Part shown: positions 26,489-34,875 of the stretch, one piece after another
How positions within the stretch are numbered: the stretch's first letter is position 1
How the letters are laid out: each line of letters opens with the position of its first letter
From: Nordella sp. HKS 07
GTDB lineage: Bacteria; Pseudomonadota; Alphaproteobacteria; Rhizobiales; Aestuariivirgaceae
Assembly: GCF_011046735.1 (NCBI RefSeq)
Contig: NZ_CP049258.1
Span: 3,304,001 to 3,368,000 of the forward strand
Direction: 5' to 3'
Length of the DNA stretch: 64,000 bases
Notes under the pieces: model-generated
What the model was told of the DNA's origin: nothing
The model's database searches: none
What the model saw: only the letters and a program-made list of their open reading frames with translations
Position numbers and translations under genes: made by a program

Positions 26489-26586
26489 AGCGCCGGACGC
26501 TCTCGTAGAATCGGTCCGGCGCTCTATCTCCTTTATTGCGCATCGGCTTACCCGAAAACCGCACGCACTTTTCGGTCCGATGCTCT
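26487..26586. repeat. Rhizobial palindromic repeat, families P and A
   Basis: Same composite as 9793-9891: AGAGCGCCGGACGCT to GTCCGGCGCTCT, then GCATCGGCTTACCCGAAAAC to TTTTCGGTCCGATGC. It exactly fills the space between two convergent genes and supplies bases of both stop codons, so it could be a two-way terminator. Confidence 0.8.
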
Positions 26587-28159
26587 AATTCACGCTGTTG
26601 GGGAGTTCCGCTTCGCGCCTGGCGATGAAATCGTTGAGCGCTTCCTCGACCGCCTCGTCGAGCTTCGGCTCTTCATATTGGGCGAGCATCGCGCGCGCTT
26701 TCTCGCGCCCGCGCTGGTCGTGGTCCTTGGCCCCTTCGGCCGACCATTGCTCGAAGGAATTGAAGTCCATGAGCGTCGGCATGAAGAAGGCGCTTTCGAA
26801 ATGCTCGAGCGTATGCTGGGTGCCGAGAAAATGGCCGGCGGGGCCTACTTCGCGCACTGCCTGCATCGCGTCCTTGAAATCGGCGAAGGACACGCCTTGC
26901 CCATATTTGTACCAGGAGGCGAGCTGCTCGGTATCGGTGACGAATTTCGAATAGCCGGCGCACAGGCCCGCCTCGAGCCAACCGGCCACATGCCAGATAT
27001 AATGAGCTCCGGACAGAATGGCGGCATGCATCAGCATGTTCGCCTCATAGCCGGCCTGCGCGTCATTGAGCTTGGAGCCGACATGGAAGCCGGATGTGCG
27101 CCAGGGCAGGTTATATTTCCGCGCCAGCGCACCCATCAGGTACATCATCTGCGCCGCTTCCGGCGTGCCGCCCATGGGGGCGCCCGATTTCATGTCGACC
27201 GTCACCATGAACTGGCCGTAGAGCTGTGGGCTTCCCGGGCGCACCAGCTGGGTAAAGGCGAGGCCGGCCAGCGCCTCGGCATTGACCTGCGCGACGGCAC
27301 CGACGGAGGAGGCCGATGTCGAGGCGCCGCACAGCGCGAAAGGCGCCAGGATGCAGGGCTGGTTATGCGCCGCATAGACCTTCAGCGCATCGAGCATGGT
27401 CGCGTCCCACACCAGGGGCGAATTGCAGTTGGTGATCGACACGACGACGGTATTGTCGCGCACGAAATCGTCGCCGAAGACGATGCCCGCCATCTTCATG
27501 ACATCCTCGGCCCGCTCCTTGGCGGTGACAATGCCCATGAAGGGCTTGTCCGAATATTTGAGCGCCGAATGGATGATATGGAGATGCCGCTTCGGCACCG
27601 CGACCTCCATCGGCTCGCAGATGATCGAGCTCGAGGAGTGAAGCGTCGGCGACATATAGGCGAGCTTGTGGAAGTTGTTGAGGTCGGCGAGCGAGCCGTA
27701 GCGACGCTGATTGTCGAGATCGCGCACATAGGGCGCGCCATACATCGGCACGAAGACCGAATTCTTGCCACCGATGGTCACCGAGCGCTCCGGATTGCGC
27801 GCATGCTGGGTGAATTCAGGCGGGATCTGGCTGACGAGCCCCATGAGCAAGGCGCGGTCGATGCGCACCCGCGTGTCGCGCACATCGGCGCCGGCGCGCG
27901 TCCACATGGCGATCGCTTCGGCATCGCGGAACTCGCAGCCCACCTCTTCGAGGATCTTCAGCGACTCCTCATGGATGAGCTCGATCGCCTCGGCGGGCAC
28001 GATCTCATAGACGGGAATATTGCGGGTGAGCGCCGGGAAAGACGGCATCGCCCGGGCGCGCAAGCTTCGCCGGCCTTCGCGCCCGCCGCTACGCCGTCCC
28101 TGGGCCGAGACCTGCTTGGACATTTCATGCGTGTCGATGGCGGGGCGGGTGTTTTCCAT
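26585..28159 (-). CDS. Trimethylamine methyltransferase (MttB) family protein, non-pyrrolysine type
   Basis: A 524-residue protein of the MttB superfamily, corrinoid-dependent methyltransferases acting on trimethylamine or quaternary amines such as glycine betaine. The frame is open throughout, so there is no pyrrolysine codon. Family regions: YEIVPAEAIELIHEESLKILEEVG, then CNSPLVWDATMLDALKVYA and GGTPEAAQMMYLMGALAR. The start ATG 28159 is chosen because the preceding 121 residues of the frame are not protein-like. No corrinoid protein or partner methyltransferase is in the window. It is downstream of the amber-containing membrane gene on the same strand. Confidence 0.85.
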   Translation of the reverse strand: MENTRPAIDTHEMSKQVSAQGRRSGGREGRRSLRARAMPSFPALTRNIPVYEIVPAEAIELIHEESLKILEEVGCEFRDAEAIAMWTRAGADVRDTRVRIDRALLMGLVSQIPPEFTQHARNPERSVTIGGKNSVFVPMYGAPYVRDLDNQRRYGSLADLNNFHKLAYMSPTLHSSSSIICEPMEVAVPKRHLHIIHSALKYSDKPFMGIVTAKERAEDVMKMAGIVFGDDFVRDNTVVVSITNCNSPLVWDATMLDALKVYAAHNQPCILAPFALCGASTSASSVGAVAQVNAEALAGLAFTQLVRPGSPQLYGQFMVTVDMKSGAPMGGTPEAAQMMYLMGALARKYNLPWRTSGFHVGSKLNDAQAGYEANMLMHAAILSGAHYIWHVAGWLEAGLCAGYSKFVTDTEQLASWYKYGQGVSFADFKDAMQAVREVGPAGHFLGTQHTLEHFESAFFMPTLMDFNSFEQWSAEGAKDHDQRGREKARAMLAQYEEPKLDEAVEEALNDFIARREAELPNSVN

Positions 28160-28244
28160 GGGATGGAGCCTAACGCCGCCCGCGCCGGTCTGTCTTCCGC
28201 AAAACGACGCGAATCCGCACTTACCGCCCCGTGAGCGGTATAGA

Positions 28245-28733
28245 TCAGGAGGAGGAAGAGGACAGCGCCGTGCTCTCGGCATCCGGTCCGGCGGTTCCCG
28301 CCTGCCCGGCGCCGCGGCGCCATTCGCGCAGGACGGCCAATCCCAGAAGCACGATGCCGGCAAGGGTGACATAGAGGCGGACCGGTTCATAATAGGTGAG
28401 CAGAACATCCGCGCCGAAGGCGAGAAGGAGCAGTTTATTGCAGACCGAACATGCGACACCGAGAAAGCCCTATGTTCCGCCGACGCCCGCCGCACGAAGC
28501 GAGCATGCCGGACGCCTGACAACCGTATAGACGCCGAGAAGCAGCGAGAGCATTCCCAACAGTCCGATCTCCCAGCCTCCGACGGGCGTCATCCGGATGA
28601 AGAGCGGATTCTCCCATAGCGCCGCCACAGTGCCGAGCATGCCGAAGGCGACCAGCGAAACCGCCATTCCCTTCATCAATCGATATGCTGAGTAGGCCAA
28701 GGCAGGGGTCCCTTGGTGCAATTCATCGATCAT
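28245..28733 (-). pseudogene. Small four-segment membrane protein with an in-frame amber codon
   Basis: A frame of 163 codons starts at ATG 28733, overlapping the upstream stop (ATGA), and ends with TGA at 28245. A single TAG lies at 28472-28470. Both sides look like one membrane protein: KGMAVSLVAFGMLGTVAALW and EIGLLGMLSLLLGVYTVV before it, then GFLGVACSVCNKLLLLAFG and LYVTLAGIVLLGLAVLREWRR after it. The CxxC in ACSVCNK is beyond the TAG. Translational coupling supports a real gene. It is most simply a nonsense mutation or base error; readthrough is a less likely alternative. Confidence 0.7.
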
Positions 28734-29449
28734 CCGACCGGACTCATCCGGGTTTCTCCCGGTCCGGGCGACCCTTGGCGCCGGCGCCAGGTCAGGATGG
28801 AAGCGGCGATCCTGAGCACGAGAACGAGCACAACAAGCCCGGCAAACCAAATCTGAAGTGGGTTTGCGTCGGGTGTCTGCCGGTGAAAATGGAGGAAATG
28901 GATGAAGAGGAAATACGCCGTATGCGCCAGAACAAGCGCCCATAGCACATAGGCGGCACTCTGGACGAACTTCCAGGTGGCGGCGCCCAGGAACCGCACC
29001 GCGCGGTCGGCGGAGGTCATTGCGAGAACCAACCCATAGAGGAGCGCGGCAAGGCCGATAATATTGGCCAGTCCGAAGCCATGCTCGATCATGACATAGC
29101 GGGCGAGATCGGGATGGAATGCCAGCCCGACGAGACGCGCGAGATCCCATTCCAGCCAGCCGTCGAATATGATCAGCGTGTGGATCAGCGCCAGAAGCAC
29201 GGCATAAATGCCGAACTCGCGGCGCAGCGGAACCAGCAGACGCAGCCGGGTCAGAAGGCGCGCCGCCGGACCGATCGCCATCGTCAGTGTCAAGAGGAGC
29301 AGGGACGCATCCGCCGTCGCCCGGTTCCATCTGTGCATGGGGCTCCACTGGCCGTGAACGGCGCCGAACAGATACACGAGCAAGGCGGCGAGGACGATGG
29401 CGAGGATATGGCGCCAGGGAGCGGAGCGCAGAAGAAAGCCCAGATGCAT
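28730..29449 (-). CDS. Ferric-reductase-like transmembrane haem protein
   Basis: A 239-residue integral membrane protein with about six membrane segments (HILAIVLAALLVYLFGAV, LLLLTLTMAIGPAARLL, IYAVLLALIHTLIIF, IIGLAALLYGLVLAMT, YVLWALVLAHTAYFLF, FAGLVVLVLVLRIAA). Conserved histidines in LIHTL and LAHTAYFLFIHFLHFH could bind haem b, as in the MsrQ/YedZ and ferric-reductase-like domain. AGGA lies 7 bases before ATG 29449. It is first of a two-gene unit with the amber gene. The partner is not known. Confidence 0.75.
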   Translation of the reverse strand: MHLGFLLRSAPWRHILAIVLAALLVYLFGAVHGQWSPMHRWNRATADASLLLLTLTMAIGPAARLLTRLRLLVPLRREFGIYAVLLALIHTLIIFDGWLEWDLARLVGLAFHPDLARYVMIEHGFGLANIIGLAALLYGLVLAMTSADRAVRFLGAATWKFVQSAAYVLWALVLAHTAYFLFIHFLHFHRQTPDANPLQIWFAGLVVLVLVLRIAASILTWRRRQGSPGPGETRMSPVG

Positions 29450-29459
29450 TGAAGGTCCT

Positions 29460-29563
29460 TAGATCACGATGAGTTTGGATCGAATCGATAAACGTGATCG
29501 ATTCTAGTGGTTAGCGCGGGATTCTCGCGAAAAACCGGTATCCACTTTTTCGCATCCCGCGCT
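29460..29563. repeat. Rhizobial palindromic repeat, family B
   Basis: Second copy of the 11762-11872 repeat: GATCACGATGAGTTTGGATC, CGTGATCGATTCTAG, then AGCGCGGGAT paired across ACCGGTATCC with CGCATCCCGCGCT. It lies just upstream of the ferric-reductase-like gene. Confidence 0.75.
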
Positions 29564-29667
29564 AGGGTCGGTTCTGGATGTTGCGGGCTGCCTGAATACG
29601 CCGGTTCCCGGCGAACCCATCATCACAGTTCCTTGATTTCACTTGATGAATGGGACATCTGCCGGTG

Positions 29668-30516
29668 TCATTCAGCGACGCCCTCGTCGTCGGGGCCGAG
29701 CCCGCGCGGGATCGAGGCGACGAAGCGCGAGAACAATTCCCCCTGCGAACCGATACCGAGTTTCAAATAAATGTTCTTGCGGTGGATGCGTACCGTGCCG
29801 GTGGCGATGCCGAGCCTTTTGCCGATGGCTTCCGATGAATTGCCTTTGAGCACGAGCTCCACGATCTCGCTCTCGCGCGATGTAAGCCGGCCCTCGCCGA
29901 AATGAAGGAAGGCCGAAGCGAGGAGACGTTCGGTCTCGTTGATCCTCCGGTTCGGGCCCTGACCCGAGAACCGGCTTTCGACATCCTTCCAATGAAGCGT
30001 CGCCGCCGCGGCAACGAGAGGCGCCACGCTTTGTAGCCTTTTGCGCTCCCGGATCGCGAAAGGCTGAAGCCGGGCCGCGTCTCGCATCAGCGAGATAACG
30101 ACGCGGGTCGCGGCATTGATGGGCACCATGAAGGCAATTTCCTCCGAGAGCCCGGTCTGCACATAGTAGGAGCGGAAATATTCGCTTTGCGGGAAGCGGT
30201 CGGGGGCGAGATCGGAGACCCGGTGCGGTCCCGGCCCATGGGCCCTGGGATCGGCAATGTACAAGGGATCGAGGAGATAGGGACCGGCCTGGTAGTCATC
30301 GACGAAGATGCGCCGCTTCGCCGCCGGGAAAGTGTCGAAGAGGTCGATCGGCCGGGCCCCTTGGCAATAGGCGAAGATTACCGAATAATTGAACGGCGCC
30401 ACATGCTTGAGCGCGTCGATCAGGGCCGGGGCGAAATCCGCCGTGCCGATCGCGGCAATGATCGTGGCCAGGCTGTCATTCCAGGCTCTTTCACCGATAT
30501 CGGCTACGTTGGCCAT
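29668..30516 (-). CDS. LuxR family transcriptional regulator
   Basis: A 282-residue regulator. The C-terminal LuxR helix-turn-helix occupies about residues 213-270 (LTSRESEIVELVLKGNSSEA, IGKRLGIATGTVRIHRKNIYLKLGI). The N-terminal 200 residues form a sensing domain (FNYSVIFAYCQGARPIDLF, VSDLAPDRFPQSEYFRSYY), which resembles those of orphan rhizobial LuxR proteins more than a receiver domain. It is divergent from the polyamine-type ABC operon and is its likely regulator. No LuxI-type synthase is present, so quorum sensing is not implied. Confidence 0.8.
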   Translation of the reverse strand: MANVADIGERAWNDSLATIIAAIGTADFAPALIDALKHVAPFNYSVIFAYCQGARPIDLFDTFPAAKRRIFVDDYQAGPYLLDPLYIADPRAHGPGPHRVSDLAPDRFPQSEYFRSYYVQTGLSEEIAFMVPINAATRVVISLMRDAARLQPFAIRERKRLQSVAPLVAAAATLHWKDVESRFSGQGPNRRINETERLLASAFLHFGEGRLTSRESEIVELVLKGNSSEAIGKRLGIATGTVRIHRKNIYLKLGIGSQGELFSRFVASIPRGLGPDDEGVAE

Positions 30517-30523
30517 CCGCTTC

Positions 30524-30589
30524 TATCCCATTTAGGATATATACAGTTGAGCTCTCGACTGCGATCATTTTACCGATTGTGGGATATAT
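30524..30589. promoter_or_regulatory. Candidate LuxR operator region
   Basis: In the divergent spacer, TATCC-N6-GGATA forms an inverted repeat at 30524-30539, and GGATATAT occurs twice in direct orientation (30535-30542 and 30582-30589), 47 bases apart. These are the only repeated words in the spacer and lie where a shared regulator should bind. Confidence 0.4.
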
Positions 30590-30670
30590 CGCCAGAGCCC
30601 GGATGCCGATCCGTCTGCTACCGCCATCAGTATCGACATTCCGCGTGTGGCGCGCGGGCGCGTATTGTTC

Positions 30671-31792
30671 ATGACCCAGAGGGCGACCCCCGACATTTCC
30701 TTTCGCGGCGTGTCGAAGCGCTATGGCGAGGTGGTGGCTGTCGACCAGGTCGATCTCGATCTGCCGAAAGGCGCTTTCGTCTCGCTGCTGGGGCCCTCTG
30801 GCTGCGGTAAGACGACCTGTCTTCGTATGATGGCGGGCTTCGAGCAGCCGAGCGAAGGCGAGGTCTTCATCCGCGGCGATAATGTCACTGGCGTTCCGGC
30901 CTACAGGCGCCCGGTCAATATGGTGTTCCAGCATTATGCGCTGTTTCCGCATCTGAATGTCGCCGACAATGTCTCCTATGGCCTGCGTCAGCGCTCGCCC
31001 AGGCCGCAGCGCGAGGCGATCGCCAAGGCGGTGGACGAGGCGCTGGCGATGGTGCGCCTGCAAGGCTATGGCCAGCGTCGTACCTGGGAACTGTCCGGCG
31101 GCCAGCAGCAGCGGGTGGCGCTGGCCCGCGCCCTCATCAACCGTCCGGCCGTGCTGCTTCTCGACGAGCCGCTGGCGGCGCTCGACCGCAAGCTTCGCCA
31201 TGACATGCAGATCGAGCTGCAGAACCTGCAGCGCAATGTCGGCATCACTTTTCTGCTGGTTACGCATGACCAGGAAGAGGCGCTGTCGATGTCGGACCGT
31301 GTGTGCATCATGAAGGAAGGCCGCCTCGTCCAGACCGGCACGCCACGCGAACTTTATGACGAGCCGGTCAATGGCTATGTGGCGGACTTCGTCGGCAAGT
31401 CGAATTTCTTCGCCGGCATCGCCGGCGCGCCGAAGAGCGGGCTGATCGATGTGGCGCTGGCGGACGGCATGAAGGCGACCGGCCGGGCGTCGCGCTCGAC
31501 ATCGCCGCCCAAGGCCGGCGAAGCCGTTCTGGTGAGCGTGCGTCCCGAGCAGATCAGGCTCGCCGCCGCCGCGACCGACCTGCCCAACCAGGTCGCCTTT
31601 CGCGCCGAGGCGCGTGTTCTCAACCGCATCTTCCTCGGCGAGCAGACTGAGTATGTGGTGACGCATGAGAAGCTCGGCGAATTCATGGTCAGGAGTCCAC
31701 GCCATGGCAATCAGGCTTTGGCCTTCGAGATCGGCGACAAGGTGGCGGTCGGCTGGCCGCCGGATGCCGCCCTGATTCTCTTGAAGGATTGA
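30671..31792 (+). CDS. ABC transporter ATP-binding protein, spermidine/putrescine (PotA) type
   Basis: A 373-residue ATPase that powers uptake. Walker A GPSGCGKT, signature LSGGQQQRVALARAL, Walker B VLLLDEPLAALD, then a C-terminal TOBE domain (VSVRPEQIRLAA, NRIFLGEQTEYVV). PotA-like features include VFQHYALFPHLNV. A GTG at 30647 would add 8 residues; ATG 30671 is preferred on alignment of the FRGVSKRYG start. First gene of the operon 30671-34798 with a binding protein and two permeases. The exact substrate (polyamine or related cation) is unproven. Confidence 0.88.
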   Translation: MTQRATPDISFRGVSKRYGEVVAVDQVDLDLPKGAFVSLLGPSGCGKTTCLRMMAGFEQPSEGEVFIRGDNVTGVPAYRRPVNMVFQHYALFPHLNVADNVSYGLRQRSPRPQREAIAKAVDEALAMVRLQGYGQRRTWELSGGQQQRVALARALINRPAVLLLDEPLAALDRKLRHDMQIELQNLQRNVGITFLLVTHDQEEALSMSDRVCIMKEGRLVQTGTPRELYDEPVNGYVADFVGKSNFFAGIAGAPKSGLIDVALADGMKATGRASRSTSPPKAGEAVLVSVRPEQIRLAAAATDLPNQVAFRAEARVLNRIFLGEQTEYVVTHEKLGEFMVRSPRHGNQALAFEIGDKVAVGWPPDAALILLKD

Positions 31793-31822
31793 GTGCGTAG
31801 AAAAACGATAGGGAGGAAACCA

Positions 31823-32971
31823 ATGTCAGACGACAAGATCATCACACCGCAGAAATTCATGGATGAATTGCGCCGCTTTCAGAAGGGCTCGGTCACGCGC
31901 CGGCATTTTCTCGGCGTCACCGGCTTAGGTTTGGCGACGGCGGTCTTGGGCAGCGCCGTGCCGGGTCTTCGTCCGCGCAAGGCCTATGCCGCGCTTTCGG
32001 GCACGGTCAATCTCACCACCTGGCCCAATTACCATAGCCAGGAGAATCTCGACGCCTTCACCAAGAAGACCGGCGTCGCGGTGAACATGAATGTGTTCGG
32101 CTCGAATGAGGAGATGCTGGCCAAGCTCCAGGCGGGCTCGACCGGCTGGGACGTCTTTGTGCCGACCAATTACACGATCTCGACCTATAAGGGGCTCGAC
32201 CTTATCGACGCGCTCGATCTCAAGCAGCTGCCCAATTACGACGTCAGCACGCAGGATCAGCGCTTCACCTCGGAAGGCACGATCGACGGCACCGTCTACG
32301 CCGTGCCGAAGGACTGGGGCACCACCGGCTTCATCATCAACACCAAGAACGTGACGCAGAATCCCAAGAGCTGGAAGGAATTCTGGGACCTGACCAAGGG
32401 ACCGCTGACCGGCCGCGTCATGGTGCATGACTATCAGCTCACCACCATCGGCAATGCGCTTAAATATTTCGGCTATTCCTTCAACTCGAATGACGAAAAG
32501 CAGCTGGCGGAGGCCGAGAAGCTGATGCTCGAGGCCAAGCCGCATCTCTTCGCCATCAATTCCGACTATCAGCCCTCGATGCGCAACGGCGATGCCTGGA
32601 TGTCGGTGTGCTGGACCGGTGATGCGACGCAGTTGCATCGCGACCTGCCGGAAATGCAATATGTGATCGGCAAGGAAGGCGGCGAGATCTGGACCGACTA
32701 CTACGCCATTCCGAAAGTCGCCCCCAACAAGGAGGCGGCCTATGCATTGATCGACTGGCTGCTGACGCCCGAGATCAACGCCAAGGAAGTCCAGGCGCAT
32801 GGCTATCCCTCGACCGACGCGCGCGCCAACAAGCTGGTGCCGAAGGCGATGCTGGATAATCCGATTCTTTATCCGGCCCAGGATCTGCTGACCAATCTCG
32901 AATTCGGCGCCGCCGCCACGCTGACCAATCCGCTGCGCGCCGAGATCATGGCGCGCTTCAAGTCGGCGTGA
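31823..32971 (+). CDS. ABC transporter substrate-binding protein, PotD/F type, Tat-exported
   Basis: A 382-residue periplasmic binding protein. The N-terminus has a twin-arginine signal (SVTRRHFLGVTGLGLATAVLG) cleaved near AYA-AL. The mature protein begins VNLTTWPNYHSQENLDAFTKKTG, the usual opening of polyamine-binding proteins, and continues with WGTTGFIINT and GDATQLHRDLPEM. The start has GGGAGGA 4-5 bases upstream. The second ABC system at 60 kb uses a Sec signal instead. Ligand unknown. Confidence 0.88.
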   Translation: MSDDKIITPQKFMDELRRFQKGSVTRRHFLGVTGLGLATAVLGSAVPGLRPRKAYAALSGTVNLTTWPNYHSQENLDAFTKKTGVAVNMNVFGSNEEMLAKLQAGSTGWDVFVPTNYTISTYKGLDLIDALDLKQLPNYDVSTQDQRFTSEGTIDGTVYAVPKDWGTTGFIINTKNVTQNPKSWKEFWDLTKGPLTGRVMVHDYQLTTIGNALKYFGYSFNSNDEKQLAEAEKLMLEAKPHLFAINSDYQPSMRNGDAWMSVCWTGDATQLHRDLPEMQYVIGKEGGEIWTDYYAIPKVAPNKEAAYALIDWLLTPEINAKEVQAHGYPSTDARANKLVPKAMLDNPILYPAQDLLTNLEFGAAATLTNPLRAEIMARFKSA

Positions 32972-32989
32972 TGCGAAGACGCATGCTTC

Positions 32990-33058
32990 TTACCCTCGCC
33001 CCGCGAAGCGGGGAGAGGGTAGGGGCCCGCCGCGCGAGCGGCGGGAAGGGTGAGGGGC
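32990..33058. repeat. Palindromic intergenic repeat with two hairpins
   Basis: Outer stem ACCCTC...GAGGGT with a CCCCGCGAAGCGGGG core, then CCGCCGCGCGAGCGGCGG, ending AAGGGTGAGGGG. It is related to the long palindrome at 58121-58253. Placed between the binding protein and the first permease, it could stabilise upstream mRNA or lower permease expression. Confidence 0.65.
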
Positions 33059-33107
33059 ATGCGCGGCGCATGGCCTCTTCCTTCATGCCTTCGTATTCTG
33101 AAACTTG

Positions 33108-33989
33108 ATGAAAAGAGCCGCCGTGGCATCCGCGCCAGCCTCCCGATCGAAAGCCGTGACCGCTCTCCTGGTGGCGCCGGCCGGGCTGTTTTTTTTCTTC
33201 CTGCTGGTGCTGCCGCTCGTCGTCGTCATCATCTATTCCTTCGGCGCCCGGGCCGATGCCGGCGGCTACGCGCCGGCCTTCACGCTGGAGAACTACGCCA
33301 ATCTGCCGGCACGCGGCCAGGCCTTCTTCAACACGCTGACGCTGGCGCCTCTGGGCACGCTGCTCACCGTGCTCTTCGCTTATCCGCTGGCCTATTTCCT
33401 GGCCGTCAAGGCGAGCCCCAATTCGCGCACCTTGCTCCTGGTGCTGGTGATCGTGCCGTTCTGGACGAGTCAGCTTCTGCGTTACTACGCCTGGATCATG
33501 ATCCTCGGCTCGAAAGGCATTCCGAGCTGGCTCGCTTACCTGGGCATAGCCGATCTGCGCATCATCAATACGCCCTGGGCCGTGCTGATCGGTGCCGTCT
33601 ATGGCTTCCTGCCGCTGATGGTGCTGCCCATCTATGTGAGCCTCGAAAAGCTCGACAAGCGCCTGCTCGAGGCGTCCGCCGATCTCGGCGCCGATTCCTG
33701 GCGCACCTTCCGGCAGGTGACGCTGCCCTTGTCGCTGCCGGGCGTCGCCACCGGCTCGATGCTGGTCTTCATCCTGCTGATGGGCGAGTATATCCTGCCG
33801 CAGCTTCTCGGCGGCGGAAAGGTGTTCTTCATCGGCAATGCACTGGTCGATCTCTTCCTCCAGTCGCGCAACTGGCCCTTCGGCGCCGCCGTCTCCACCG
33901 CCCTTGTCGCCATCATGTTCGTGACCATCGTCGTCTATATGCGCTTTGTCCTGAGCCGCGGCGATGTGCGCCGCGCCGCGCTGGTGTAG
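33108..33989 (+). CDS. ABC transporter permease, PotB type
   Basis: A 293-residue inner-membrane permease with six predicted segments (LLVAPAGLFFFFLLVLPLVV, TLLTVLFAYPLAYFLAV, TLLLVLVIVPFWTSQLLRYYAW). The coupling loop that contacts the ATPase reads LLEASADLGADSWRTFRQVTLPLSLPG. The ATG at 33108 directly follows an in-frame TTG. Pairs with the permease at 33992 to form the membrane channel. Confidence 0.88.
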   Translation: MKRAAVASAPASRSKAVTALLVAPAGLFFFFLLVLPLVVVIIYSFGARADAGGYAPAFTLENYANLPARGQAFFNTLTLAPLGTLLTVLFAYPLAYFLAVKASPNSRTLLLVLVIVPFWTSQLLRYYAWIMILGSKGIPSWLAYLGIADLRIINTPWAVLIGAVYGFLPLMVLPIYVSLEKLDKRLLEASADLGADSWRTFRQVTLPLSLPGVATGSMLVFILLMGEYILPQLLGGGKVFFIGNALVDLFLQSRNWPFGAAVSTALVAIMFVTIVVYMRFVLSRGDVRRAALV

Positions 33990-33991
33990 CC

Positions 33992-34798
33992 ATGCCGCTC
34001 CGACTCTACGCCGCCTTCATCTACGTCTTCCTCTACGCGCCCATCGCGCTGATCGTCTTCTTCTCCTTCAATGCCGGACGTTACGCGATGGACTGGCAGG
34101 GCTTCTCGCTCGAATGGTACGGCAAGGCCTTCACCAATCCGATCATCGTCAAGGCGCTGGTGACAAGCATCACCATCGCCAGCTGCACGTCGATCATCGC
34201 CACCACGGTGGGAACGCTCTGCGCGCTCGGCCTCGAACGCATGCGCGGCTGGCTGCGCCAGCTGTTTGACGCCTTGATCTATATCGCCATCATGGTGCCG
34301 GGCGTGGTCATCGGCATATCGACCTTGATCGCCTTCGTGACCGTGTTCGACGCCGTCAATCCGACGCTTGAGGCCATCGGCATGGTGCGGCTGCAAATGG
34401 GCCTGTGGACGGTGATCGCCGCTCATGTTCTGTTCAATCTGGCGGTGGTCGTCCTCATCATAAGGGCGCGACTCGCCGGCATGGACCGCAGCCTGGTCGA
34501 GGCGTCGGAAGACCTCTACGCCACGCCCTTCGCCACGTTCCGGCAAGTGGTGCTGCCGGCTCTGATGCCGTCCATCCTTGCCGGCCTGCTGCTGTCCTTC
34601 ACCTTCTCGTTCGAGGACTTCATCATCGCTTTCTTCGTGGCCGGTCCCAATACGACCTTGCCGATCTATGTCTTTTCCTCGATCCGGCGCGGCGTGACAC
34701 CGGAGATCAACGCCATCGGCACGGCCGTTCTCCTGACGTCGTTGACGCTTCTGATGCTGGCCCAGTTCCTCCTGCGCGCGCGGACAAGATCGCGATGA
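33992..34798 (+). CDS. ABC transporter permease, PotC type
   Basis: A 268-residue permease beginning 2 bases after the PotB-type stop. Membrane segments include YAAFIYVFLYAPIALIVFFSF and YIAIMVPGVVIGISTLIAF. The coupling loop is LVEASEDLYATPFATFRQVVLPALMPS. It ends just before a family A palindromic repeat, which probably ends the operon. Confidence 0.88.
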   Translation: MPLRLYAAFIYVFLYAPIALIVFFSFNAGRYAMDWQGFSLEWYGKAFTNPIIVKALVTSITIASCTSIIATTVGTLCALGLERMRGWLRQLFDALIYIAIMVPGVVIGISTLIAFVTVFDAVNPTLEAIGMVRLQMGLWTVIAAHVLFNLAVVVLIIRARLAGMDRSLVEASEDLYATPFATFRQVVLPALMPSILAGLLLSFTFSFEDFIIAFFVAGPNTTLPIYVFSSIRRGVTPEINAIGTAVLLTSLTLLMLAQFLLRARTRSR

Positions 34799-34804
34799 GT
34801 TTAC

Positions 34805-34874
34805 GCATCGGATTATCCGAAAACCGCTGCGCATGGTCGGGTCGAGCCCGATCACAAGCTTTTCGCTCCGATGC
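34805..34874. repeat. Rhizobial palindromic repeat, family A (long form)
   Basis: GCATCGGATTATCCGAAAAC pairs with AAGCTTTTCGCTCCGATGC around an inner GGTCGGGTCGAGCCCGATC stem. It lies between convergent genes (permease and the small exported protein) and is a likely two-way terminator. Confidence 0.8.
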
Positions 34875-34875
34875 T

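Noticed and set aside
26585-28159. A pyrrolysine-containing methyltransferase
   Set aside because: The frame has no internal TAG, so it is the non-pyrrolysine type, even though the neighbouring membrane gene has an amber codon.
28160-28522. A 121-residue N-terminal extension of the MttB-family protein
   Set aside because: The extension is not protein-like and overlaps the small membrane gene; ATG 28159 gives the usual family length.
33050-34798. A single 582-codon frame across both permeases at 33-34.8 kb
   Set aside because: Its first half is out of frame with the real PotB-type permease (33108-33989). Only the second half, from 33992, is genuine.
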